From contig JACDQM010000047.1 in assembly GCA_015657635.1 (NCBI GenBank), forward strand, positions 1 to 33,593: a stretch of DNA of 33,593 nucleotides, written 5' to 3'. The position numbers were made by a program, and so were the translations under genes. Origin of the DNA: Roseateles sp. GTDB taxonomy: Bacteria; Pseudomonadota; Gammaproteobacteria; Burkholderiales; Burkholderiaceae_C. Shown piece after piece: positions 23,958-30,235 of the stretch. Positions within the stretch are counted from its first letter, which is position 1; each line of letters begins with the position of its first letter. The notes under the pieces are model-generated. The model was not told where the DNA came from. It did not search any database and saw only the letters and a program-made list of their open reading frames with translations.

Positions 23958-25811
23958 TCAGGCGTCCGGTTCCGCCGGGCTGCCGGGGCCTTCGCGCCGC
24001 TCCCAGCCGCGCTGCAGCCGGGCTGCGGCCTGCTCGCGCTCCTGGGCGAACAGGGCCTCCAGTTGCTGGCGGCCCTGGCGCGCGGCGGCGGTCAGCGCCG
24101 CTTCGTCGCGGTGCAGCGGCTGCATCACGGCCAGCTGCTCCAGCGTGTGCTGGCGGAAGCGCCAGGCCTGCTTGCGCGCCGCATGCGGCTGCATGCCCAG
24201 CAACTCCAGCACGCTGCGTGCGCTCATCAGCGCCGAGTCCAGCGTCTCGCGCTCGATCAGCGTCACGCCCAGCTCGCGCAACTTGAAGTAGTGCTGCACA
24301 TTGCGTGCGCGGGCGACGATCTGCAGCTGCGGGAAGTGCTCGCGCGCCAGCGTGGCGATGGCGAGGCTGTGGTCGATGTCGTCCACTGCCAGCACCAGGA
24401 TGCGCGCTTGCTCGGCGCCCGCGGTGCGCAGCAGATCCAACCGCGTGGCATCACCGAAGAACACCCGCCATCCGAAGCGGCGCAAGGATGCGACCGCCTC
24501 GGCATCGTGGTCCAGCACCGTGGCCTCGAAGCCGTTGGCGAATAGCAGCCGGCCGATGATCTGCCCATAGCGGCCGAAGCCGGCAATGATGATGGGCGCC
24601 TGCTGGTGCGCCGACAGCGCTGCGTCGCCCAGCTCGACCTTGCGGGCCAGGCGCGGTGCCAGCAGCCGGTCGCTGATCAGCAGCAGGGCGGGCGTGCAGG
24701 CCAGCGACAGCGCCACCGCCGCCACCAGGGCCGAGCCCTGCATGGCATCGATCATCCCGGCCTGCCGCGCCAGCTGGAAGACCACGAAGCCGAACTCGCC
24801 GCCCTGGGCCAGCAAGAGCACGAACACCGGCCGCTCGGCCAGTGGGATGCCCATCCAGCCGGCCATCGCGGTCAGCAGGGCGGCCTTGCAGGCCAGCAGG
24901 GCCAGCAGCAGGCCCAGCACCAGCCCGGGCTGCTGCAGCAGCACGCGAAGGTCCAGCCCCATGCCCACGGCCATGAAGAACAGGCCCAGCAGCAGGCCCT
25001 TGAACGGTTCCAGGTCGGTTTCCAGCTCACGCCGGTATTCGCTCTCGGCCAGCAGCACGCCAGCCAGGAAGGCGCCAAGAGCCGCCGACAGACCGGCAGC
25101 GTGCATCAGGCTGGCGGCGCCGAGCACCAGCAGCAGGGCTGCTGCGGTGAAAACCTCCGGCGTTCGGCTGCGCGCGATCCACCGCAGCGCCGGCCGCAGC
25201 ACCAGGCGCCCGCCCAGGCCCAGCGCGGCCATCGCTGCCAAGGCTTTGAGCACCGGCCAGGCACCGCCCGATGTGGCCGGGCCGGCACCGGAAAGCGCCA
25301 GCAGTGGCACCAGGGCCAGCACCGGAATCGCCGCAATGTCCTGCAGCAGCGCCACGCTGAGCACGCTGCGGCCGGCCGTGGTCGGCCCCAGATTGCGCTC
25401 GGCCAGCACCGCCAGCGCCACCGCGGTGGACGACATCGCCAGGCCCAGGCTCACCACCAGCGCGACGCGCCAGGGCTGATCAAACAGCAGCGCCAGGCCC
25501 ATCAGCAGTGCGGCCGAACCGAGCAGCTGCAGCGAGCCCCAGCCAAACACCGCACGGCGCATCGCCCACAGCCGCCGCGGCTCCAGTTCCAGGCCGACCA
25601 GGAACATCATCAGCACCACGCCATACTCAGCCAGGTGCAGGATGGTGCCGGGCTCGTCGACCAGGCCCAGCACGGCCGGCCCGACGGTGATGCCAGCGAT
25701 CAGATAGCCCAGGATGGAGCCCAGGCGAAGCCAGCGCGCCAGCGGCACGGCAATCACCGCAGCAGCCATCAGCACCAGCGGCAGTGTCAGCGGATTGGCA
25801 TGGGTCTCCAT
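23958..25811 (-). CDS. KefB/KefC-type K+/H+ antiporter (CPA2 family)
   Basis: 617 residues. About 12 hydrophobic segments fill residues 8-380. The loop ELETDLEPFKGLLLGLFFMA is almost the KefC sequence at that site. A cytoplasmic RCK N-domain follows with the nucleotide-binding glycine motif IIAGFGRYGQIIGR and acidic VLDHD. The C-terminal tail is helical and charged. KefB/KefC channels release K+ in exchange for H+ and are gated by glutathione and its adducts during electrophile stress. The start overlaps the stop of the KefF-like gene by one base (TGATG), the usual KefF-KefC coupling. KefB and KefC cannot be separated from sequence alone, so no symbol is given. The frame is intact. Confidence 0.92.
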   Translation of the reverse strand: METHANPLTLPLVLMAAAVIAVPLARWLRLGSILGYLIAGITVGPAVLGLVDEPGTILHLAEYGVVLMMFLVGLELEPRRLWAMRRAVFGWGSLQLLGSAALLMGLALLFDQPWRVALVVSLGLAMSSTAVALAVLAERNLGPTTAGRSVLSVALLQDIAAIPVLALVPLLALSGAGPATSGGAWPVLKALAAMAALGLGGRLVLRPALRWIARSRTPEVFTAAALLLVLGAASLMHAAGLSAALGAFLAGVLLAESEYRRELETDLEPFKGLLLGLFFMAVGMGLDLRVLLQQPGLVLGLLLALLACKAALLTAMAGWMGIPLAERPVFVLLLAQGGEFGFVVFQLARQAGMIDAMQGSALVAAVALSLACTPALLLISDRLLAPRLARKVELGDAALSAHQQAPIIIAGFGRYGQIIGRLLFANGFEATVLDHDAEAVASLRRFGWRVFFGDATRLDLLRTAGAEQARILVLAVDDIDHSLAIATLAREHFPQLQIVARARNVQHYFKLRELGVTLIERETLDSALMSARSVLELLGMQPHAARKQAWRFRQHTLEQLAVMQPLHRDEAALTAAARQGRQQLEALFAQEREQAAARLQRGWERREGPGSPAEPDA

Positions 25812-26437
25812 CAGCGCGCTCCGATCGGGCTGTAAAGCGGCGGGCGTTCGTCCAGCGTCACCTCGGGCACCGCGCTGCGCTGTGGCCCGGCAGGGCTGGG
25901 TGCCTCGTGCCGCAGCACTGCCATGAAGCCTTGCACATGCTGGTGCAGCTCGGCCTCGCTGACCCGGTGGGCGCCGTACAGCAGCAGGGGCGCCAGCCAG
26001 TTCATGCCGCAGAGCCGGGCTGTCTGGCGATAAGGCATCAGGAACTGCTCGATGCTGTGCTCGTTGTGGCCCTGGGCGCTATAGGACTCGGCCGAGCCGC
26101 CGGTCGAGCTGAGCAGCCACAGTTCCTTGCCCTGCAGCGCCGTACCTCCTGGGCCGTAGGCCCAGCCGAAGGCCAGCACTTCGTCGACCCACAGCTTCAT
26201 CAGCGCCGGCATGCCATACCAATGCAGCGGGTGCAGCCAGATCACCAGGCGGGCTGCGGCCAGCGAGCGCTGCTCGGCGGCCACATCGATGGCGTAGTCG
26301 GGATAGAGGGCATAGAGATCACGGATCTCCAGCTGCGCTGGCTCGCGGCGCGCCTGCTGTGCGGCCTCGAGCAGGCTGCGGGTCACATGGGAGCCCGCCA
26401 GATCGGGGTGGGCGCAGAGCAGCAGGATGTCTGACAT
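25811..26437 (-). CDS. KefF/KefG-like NAD(P)H:quinone oxidoreductase, antiporter ancillary subunit
   Basis: 208 residues starting MSDILLLCAHPDLAGSHVTR, a flavodoxin-like fold. The segment IWLHPLHWYGMPALMKLWVD and EVLAFGWAYGPGGTALQGK is diagnostic of the KefF/KefG and MdaB-type family. It is longer than KefF (176 residues), with a Pro-rich C-terminal extension of about 25 residues. KefF-type proteins bind the antiporter and are needed for full activity. The stop overlaps the antiporter start. ATG 26437 is chosen because family homology begins there. No ribosome-binding site precedes it, and the first bases of the 265-bp repeat lie only 12 bp upstream, so transcription seems to start at the element's end. 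Confidence 0.9.
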   Translation of the reverse strand: MSDILLLCAHPDLAGSHVTRSLLEAAQQARREPAQLEIRDLYALYPDYAIDVAAEQRSLAAARLVIWLHPLHWYGMPALMKLWVDEVLAFGWAYGPGGTALQGKELWLLSSTGGSAESYSAQGHNEHSIEQFLMPYRQTARLCGMNWLAPLLLYGAHRVSEAELHQHVQGFMAVLRHEAPSPAGPQRSAVPEVTLDERPPLYSPIGAR

Positions 26438-26443
26438 ATCGGC

Positions 26444-26471
26444 AGCATAGGGCCTGTTAACACGATGGCAA
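26444..26471 (-). promoter_or_regulatory. Hybrid promoter of the kefF-like gene using the repeat element's end
   Basis: On the minus strand TTGCCA (26471-26466, 5/6 to TTGACA) lies inside the terminal inverted repeat, then 16 bp, then TATGCT (26449-26444, 4/6) just outside it. The start codon follows 6 nt later, suggesting a leaderless message. Confidence 0.5.
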
Positions 26472-26714
26472 TGGGCCGCGAAGGCTCGCCCACGCAGGCC
26501 AATCAAGGCGCAGCGCTGGCCCGCACTGGTGTGCGGGCCAGCGTTGCAACGACGAGTGGCCTGCCTGGGCGAACCTTCCCGCAGGCTTGCGACCAGGAAA
26601 GCTGCAAGCGGCGTTGCAAATCCTCGCCGGGTGTCCAACCCGGTGGCGGCTTGCGCCTTGCCTGCAGACTTCCTGGCCGGCAACGCGACCCGTTGCCATC
26701 GTGTAAACAGGCCC
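26450..26714. mobile_element. 265-bp inverted-repeat element with nested hairpins (MITE-like)
   Basis: The ends 26450-26475 and 26689-26714 are inverted repeats matching at 24 of 26 positions. Inside are two independent stem-loops. The left one (26480-26500 with 26558-26578, 19 of 21 matching) encloses a perfect 13-bp hairpin, CGCTGGCCCGCAC / GTGCGGGCCAGCG with TGGT loop (26514-26543). The right one pairs 26593-26606 with 26663-26676 (12 of 14) and encloses a smaller CCGGGT hairpin. No gene, transposase or clear target-site duplication is seen. The design suits a non-autonomous mobile element; a structured RNA or a regulatory cruciform is the alternative. Confidence 0.6.
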
Positions 26715-26719
26715 CAACC

Positions 26720-26751
26720 GCAAGGCAGGCGTGCGAGGCCTGCGGCCTTGC
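26720..26751. other. Additional hairpin upstream of the parA-like gene
   Basis: GCAAGG-CAGGC (26720-26730) pairs with GCCTG-CGG-CCTTGC (26738-26751) with a small bulge. It lies just outside the 265-bp element and before the candidate promoter. There is no T-tract, so terminator function is unlikely. Confidence 0.35.
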
Positions 26752-26755
26752 CCGA

Positions 26756-26785
26756 TTGCGGCGGCGCGGCCGGCCCGGCTACCAT
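26756..26785 (+). promoter_or_regulatory. Candidate promoter of the parA-like gene
   Basis: TTGCGG (26756-26761), 18 bp, TACCAT (26780-26785). The predicted start near 26792 gives a short leader that includes the GAGGGA ribosome-binding site before ATG 26814. Matches are moderate. Confidence 0.35.
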
Positions 26786-26813
26786 GGCCCGAACACCGAG
26801 CCGAGGGACTGTC

Positions 26814-27443
26814 ATGCCCGTGATCCTGATCGCGAACCCCAAGGGAGGGGTTGGAAAGAGCACTCTGGCCAGCAACATCGCCGGCCTGCTGGCGCACCGC
26901 GGCCATGCGGTGATGCTGGGCGACACCGACCCGCAACATTCGCTCAAGCAATGGCTGGCTCAGCGCCCGGCGCAGCTGCCGGCCATCCACAGCTGGGAGC
27001 AGATCGGCGATGGCAAGGCCGTGGTCAAGCCGCCCAAGGGCATCAGCCATGCGGTGCTGGATACGCCGGCCGGGCTGAATGGCAAGCGCCTGCAGACGCT
27101 GTTTCGCCTGGCCGATCGCCTGGTGATTCCCCTGCAACCCAGCCTGTTTGACATCCAGGCGACATACAGCTTTCTGCAAAGCCTGCACGATCTGCAGCGC
27201 GAGACGGGGCACAGCCCTGGCGTCGCGCTGGTGGGCATGCGCGCCCGCGAGGGCACCTTGTCGGCTCAGCAACTGCAGCAGTTCGTGCAGGGGCTCGGCT
27301 TGCCGGTGCTGACGATGCTGCGCGATACCCAGAACTACGTGCAACTGGCAGCCCGCGGGCTGACGCTGTGGGATGTGGCGCCCGGTCGGGTCGAGCGCGA
27401 TCTCGCGCAGTGGCAGCCGCTGGCCGCCTGGCTTGATGGATAG
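26814..27443 (+). CDS. Orphan ParA/MinD-like ATPase
   Basis: 209 residues starting MPVILIANPKGGVGKST. The deviant Walker A motif KGGVGKST (residues 10-17) includes the signature lysine, and a switch-like DTDPQHSLKQWL follows at about residues 41-52. The later HAVLDTPAGLNG (about residues 83-94) is the Walker B equivalent. It is shorter than chromosomal ParA and lacks an N-terminal DNA-binding region. No parB or cargo gene is adjacent, so it is an orphan of the kind that positions protein or DNA cargo on the nucleoid; the cargo is unknown. The start follows GAGGGA by 6 nt. The frame extends upstream to 26529, but that part is the structured intergenic region. It is followed by a maoC-like gene after 14 bp. 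Confidence 0.88.
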   Translation: MPVILIANPKGGVGKSTLASNIAGLLAHRGHAVMLGDTDPQHSLKQWLAQRPAQLPAIHSWEQIGDGKAVVKPPKGISHAVLDTPAGLNGKRLQTLFRLADRLVIPLQPSLFDIQATYSFLQSLHDLQRETGHSPGVALVGMRAREGTLSAQQLQQFVQGLGLPVLTMLRDTQNYVQLAARGLTLWDVAPGRVERDLAQWQPLAAWLDG

Positions 27444-27457
27444 AGGCTGAAGAGGCA

Positions 27458-27910
27458 ATGCGGCATTACGAAAAATTGGCCGATCTGGCCGCCGAGGTCG
27501 GGCAGGAGGTCGGGCTGAGCGACTGGTTGAGCATCGATCAGGAGCGCATCCAGCGCTTCGCCGATGCGACCGAGGACCAGCAGTGGATCCATACCGATCC
27601 GGTCCGCGCAGCGGCGGGCCCCTTCGGCTGCACGATTGCCCATGGCTTCCTGACCTTGTCCCTGGTGTCGCACTTCTTCGACAGCGGCTTCACCATCGGT
27701 GACAGCCGCATGGGCCTGAACTACGGACTCAACAAGGTTCGCTTTCCGGCGCCAGTGCCGGTCGGCAGCCGCTTGCGCGCGCGCTTCAAGCTGCTGGACT
27801 TCCAGCCCATCGAGGGTGGCGCTCAGTTGGTGGTGGAGTGCACGATCGAGCGCGAGGGTTCGAGCAAGCCGGTGATGGTGGCCGAATCGGTGTCCCGGCG
27901 CTTCATCTGA
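27458..27910 (+). CDS. MaoC-like (R)-specific enoyl hydratase family protein (NodN-type)
   Basis: 150 residues with a single hot-dog fold domain. The hydratase signature is clear: QRFADATEDQQWIHTDPVRA at about residues 31-50 (catalytic Asp and His of DATxDxxWIH), then FGCTIAHGFLTLSLVSHFF. Members hydrate trans-2-enoyl-CoA to (R)-3-hydroxyacyl-CoA, sometimes feeding polyhydroxyalkanoate synthesis; the substrate here cannot be told. It starts 14 bp after the ParA-like gene, with AGAGG as ribosome-binding site, so the two probably share a transcript although no functional link is known. The frame is intact. Confidence 0.9.
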   Translation: MRHYEKLADLAAEVGQEVGLSDWLSIDQERIQRFADATEDQQWIHTDPVRAAAGPFGCTIAHGFLTLSLVSHFFDSGFTIGDSRMGLNYGLNKVRFPAPVPVGSRLRARFKLLDFQPIEGGAQLVVECTIEREGSSKPVMVAESVSRRFI

Positions 27911-28051
27911 ACCCCGGCGCGGCCGCGCCACCTTGCGCATAGCGAACTTCGGGCCCCGCCTATCACCCATGAGGGGTGTGCCCTGGCGGGCTCGGCTCCC
28001 CTATGATCCGCGGCCAAGCTTATTGTGCGTTGCGTGCGGGAAGGGGTGGGG
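27911..28051. other. Intergenic region before the NarL-type regulator, with paired hairpin and -10 box
   Basis: CACCC/GGGTG (27964-27968 / 27974-27978) nested inside CCCGCC/GGCGGG (27955-27960 / 27985-27990) gives a two-level palindrome. TATGAT (28002-28007), 5/6 to the -10 consensus, follows without a good -35. The palindrome could be an operator at this promoter or a weak end for the maoC-like transcript. Confidence 0.35.
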
Positions 28052-28783
28052 ATGAAGGTATTGCTGGTTGATGATCATCCGCTGATCCTGTCTGCGCTCG
28101 CCACCGTGATCGAGGGCCTGGATGATCAGGTGCAGGTGGTGGGCGCCGACAGCGCCGCCGCCGCCCGCGCCACGCTGAAGCAGCAGCAGGATTTCGATCT
28201 GGTGCTGCTGGACCTGCAGCTCGGCGACGCCAGCGGCTTCGATGTGCTGGAGGAATTCCGCGCCGCCTACCCGGCGCTGCCGGTGGTGGTGATCTCGGCC
28301 TCCGACCGGGCCAGCGACGTGATTCGATCGATCGATCAGGGTGCGATGGGCTTCGTGCCCAAGCGCAGCAGCACCGAAATGCTGTCCCAGGCGCTGCGGC
28401 TGGTGATGGCAGGCGGCATCTATGTGCCGCCCATGAGCTTGGGCAACGAAGAAAGCCGGCCCGCGCCGGTGGTGAACGAGAAGCTGCAGCAGATCCAGCA
28501 GCAGGCCATGTCCGGGGCCTATCAGAAGCACGGTGGGCTGGAGGGCCTGGCCCTGACGCCGCGTCAGACGGATGTGCTGGCGCTGCTGCTGCAGGGCAAG
28601 CCCAACAAGATCATCGCGCGCGAACTGGGTGTCTCGGTCGAGACCATCAAGGACCATGTGGCGGCCGTGCTCAAGGCGCTGGGCGTGAGCTCGCGTACGC
28701 AGGCGGTGCTGGCGGTCAGCCAGATGGTGCAGCGCCATCCGGAAGAACATTTCTCGACCTGGCGCGCCGCACAGCAGAACTGA
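28052..28783 (+). CDS. NarL/FixJ-family response regulator (LuxR-type HTH)
   Basis: 243 residues starting MKVLLVDDHPLILSALATVI at ATG 28052, with AAGGGG before it. The receiver has DD at residues 7-8, phospho-acceptor D54 (LVLLDLQLGD) and K in VPKRSS. A linker of about 40 residues rich in Gln follows. The C-terminal LuxR HTH includes LTPRQTDVLALLLQGKPNKI and ARELGVSVETIKDHVAAVLK. It should bind DNA when phosphorylated. No kinase is adjacent on this strand, so the partner is unknown. It converges on scpA with 36 bp between, which hold a GC-rich palindrome (GCTGCGC-G-GCGCAGC, 28793-28807) without a T-tract. Confidence 0.92.
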   Translation: MKVLLVDDHPLILSALATVIEGLDDQVQVVGADSAAAARATLKQQQDFDLVLLDLQLGDASGFDVLEEFRAAYPALPVVVISASDRASDVIRSIDQGAMGFVPKRSSTEMLSQALRLVMAGGIYVPPMSLGNEESRPAPVVNEKLQQIQQQAMSGAYQKHGGLEGLALTPRQTDVLALLLQGKPNKIIARELGVSVETIKDHVAAVLKALGVSSRTQAVLAVSQMVQRHPEEHFSTWRAAQQN

Positions 28784-28803
28784 AGGGCCGGCGCTGCGCG
28801 GCG

Positions 28804-28833
28804 CAGCTGGGTGAATGCTTCAGCTGGGTGAAT
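28804..28833. repeat. 13-bp direct repeat at the scpA stop
   Basis: CAGCTGGGTGAAT occurs at 28804-28816 and 28821-28833, period 17. The second copy contains the last codons of scpA; the first lies just after its stop. It looks like a short tandem duplication by slippage. Confidence 0.7.
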
Positions 28834-29683
28834 AGGCCAGGCGCACGTAAATGGGCGCGAAGGCTTCGGCCTGCGTGATTTCCAGCAGACGCTCGCGCGC
28901 CAGCTCAAGCATCGCGATGAAGGTCACCACCAGCACCTGCGGGCCGCGCTCGACTTCGAACAGTTGCTCGAACATCACGAAGCGCTGGCCTTGCAGGCGG
29001 CGCAGCACGATGCTCATGTGCTCGCGCACCGACAGCTGCTCGCGGCTGATCTTGTGGTGCTGCTTCAGATTGGCGCGCTTGAGCAGATCTCGCCAGACCT
29101 CGCGCAACTCGTCCACCGAGACATCGGCAAAGCTGGGCTGCAGCGATTGCTCGATGTGCACCTGGGCACGCAGGAAGTCGCGCCCCAGCACCGGCAGCTG
29201 GTCCAGCCGTGCTGCGGCCAGCTTGATGCGCTCGTACTCCAGCAGGCGGCGCACCAGTTCGGCCCGCGGGTCCTCGGGCTCAGCGCCGTCCTCGCTCTTC
29301 TTGGGCGGCAGCAGCATGCGCGACTTGATCTCGATGAGCATGGCTGCCATCAAGAGGTATTCGGCCGCCAGTTCCAGGTTGTGTCGGCGGATCTGCTCGA
29401 CATAGCTGAGGTACTGGCGCGTCACGTCGGCCAGCGGGATGTCGAGGATGTTGAAGTTCTGGCGCCGGATCAGGTAGAGCAGCAGATCCAGCGGACCTTC
29501 AAAGGCCTCAAGAAAGACTTCCAGCGCGTCTGGCGGGATGTAGAGATCCTGCGGCAGCTGGAACAGCGGCTCACCGTAGAGCCGCGCCACGGCGATGCCG
29601 TCAACCGTCTGGGGCAGGGCTGCGTCTGTGCCGGCCTCGGGCTCGACAGCCAGCAAGGCGGGTGTCGCCGCGGTCTCGCTCAA
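28820..29683 (-). CDS. scpA: Segregation and condensation protein A
   Basis: 287 residues if it starts at TTG 29683 (SETAATPALL follows). The kleisin core is clear: LEVFLEAFEGPLDLLLYLIR, QNFNILDIPLADVTRQYLSY, LELAAEYLLMAAMLIEIKSR and MLLPPK. The C-terminal winged-helix region ends LAYSPS. ScpA bridges SMC heads with ScpB in chromosome condensation and segregation. In the sequence as given, the frame is open through a 9-G tract into the DUF3460 gene upstream, forming an apparent 364-residue fusion. The two are separate genes in related bacteria, so I annotate them separately. No scpB is in view. The TTG start has only a GAGCGAG-like ribosome-binding site. Confidence 0.92.
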   Translation of the reverse strand: MSETAATPALLAVEPEAGTDAALPQTVDGIAVARLYGEPLFQLPQDLYIPPDALEVFLEAFEGPLDLLLYLIRRQNFNILDIPLADVTRQYLSYVEQIRRHNLELAAEYLLMAAMLIEIKSRMLLPPKKSEDGAEPEDPRAELVRRLLEYERIKLAAARLDQLPVLGRDFLRAQVHIEQSLQPSFADVSVDELREVWRDLLKRANLKQHHKISREQLSVREHMSIVLRRLQGQRFVMFEQLFEVERGPQVLVVTFIAMLELARERLLEITQAEAFAPIYVRLAYSPS

Positions 29684-29697
29684 CGGGCAGCTCGCTC

Positions 29698-29914
29698 TTA
29701 GCGGGGGGGGGCAGTCGCCCTGGGTCTGGTAGACGTAGGGCTTTTGCGCCACCCGGGCACTGCGGTAGTCGGACTGGGCCTGGCGGTCGACGGGCTTGTC
29801 CCACAGCAAGGCGCGGCCGGCACGCTGTTCGGCCTCGAGCGTCGGCTTCTTGGCCTTCAGCTCATCGATGAACTGGGTGACTTCGGACTTGTAGGGTTTC
29901 CAGAACAAAGGCAT
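29698..29914 (-). CDS. DUF3460 family protein, stop lost by one base in a 9-C tract
   Basis: Starts MPLFWKPYKSEVTQFIDELK and reads KKPTLEAEQRAGRALLWDKP and RSARVAQKPYVYQTQ, the full small DUF3460 domain (about 60-70 residues, betaproteobacterial, function unknown). After GDC the coding strand has nine Cs (plus 29703-29711). With one C fewer, TAA at 29698-29700 ends the protein at about 71 residues. With nine, the frame runs into scpA. The position next to scpA is the family's usual neighbourhood. A length error or real slippage at the tract is the likely cause. Confidence 0.82.
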
Positions 29915-30034
29915 GGCAGGGCCGCTAGACAGAGGAAAGCCGAGAGTTTACAGGCCCTGGCAGCCGCCGCCGGCTGTCCATTGAGCGGCTGCGGCTGCGG
30001 CGGCACGCGCGTACGCGCCCCTTGTGTCGGCATT

Positions 30035-30052
30035 GGCAGTGAAATCACTGCC
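30035..30052. repeat. Palindrome in the scpA-chemoreceptor intergenic region
   Basis: GGCAGTG-AAAT-CACTGCC, a perfect 7-bp inverted repeat with 4-nt centre, about 70 bp upstream of the chemoreceptor's sigma-28-like promoter. It could be an operator or hairpin; no known consensus was recognised. Confidence 0.4.
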
Positions 30053-30120
30053 CGAGGCGCAGGGCGCGCCGGCAGTCATGTCAGCCAGCAGTCGCGTCGC
30101 GAGTGCTCCCGAATGAGGAC

Positions 30121-30148
30121 TCAAGAGCAGGCGAAATGCTGCCGATAT
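30121..30148 (+). promoter_or_regulatory. Sigma-28-like promoter of the chemoreceptor gene
   Basis: GCCGATAT (30141-30148) matches the sigma-28 -10 element at 7 of 8 positions. TCAAG (30121-30125) is the -35, with spacing one base longer than ideal. Transcription would begin near 30155, about 80 nt before the ATG. Confidence 0.65.
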
Positions 30149-30235
30149 ATCAGGGTGAGGTGGTGGCGATGAACGCTGCGGCTGGTCTGCGGCCGAGCCG
30201 AAACAGGTTAACAAGAAACGTTGAGGGGTATAGGG

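Larger units (their letters stand above)
29915..30235. other. Divergent intergenic region, DUF3460/scpA and chemoreceptor
   Basis: About 320 bp without a credible gene. It holds a palindrome at 30035-30052, a sigma-28-like promoter at 30121-30148 (both listed) and the chemoreceptor ribosome-binding site GAGGGG at 30223-30228. I see no convincing promoter for the minus-strand genes. Confidence 0.5.

Noticed and set aside
24606-25835. Open plus-strand frame opposite the antiporter gene
   Set aside because: Gln/His/Arg-rich shadow of membrane helices; no ribosome-binding site or domain.
26438-26445. GCCGATAT on the minus strand at the kefF-like start, looking like a sigma-28 -10 box
   Set aside because: It overlaps the start codon and has no TAAA box 15 bp upstream; a 13-mer shared with the chemoreceptor promoter is probably chance.
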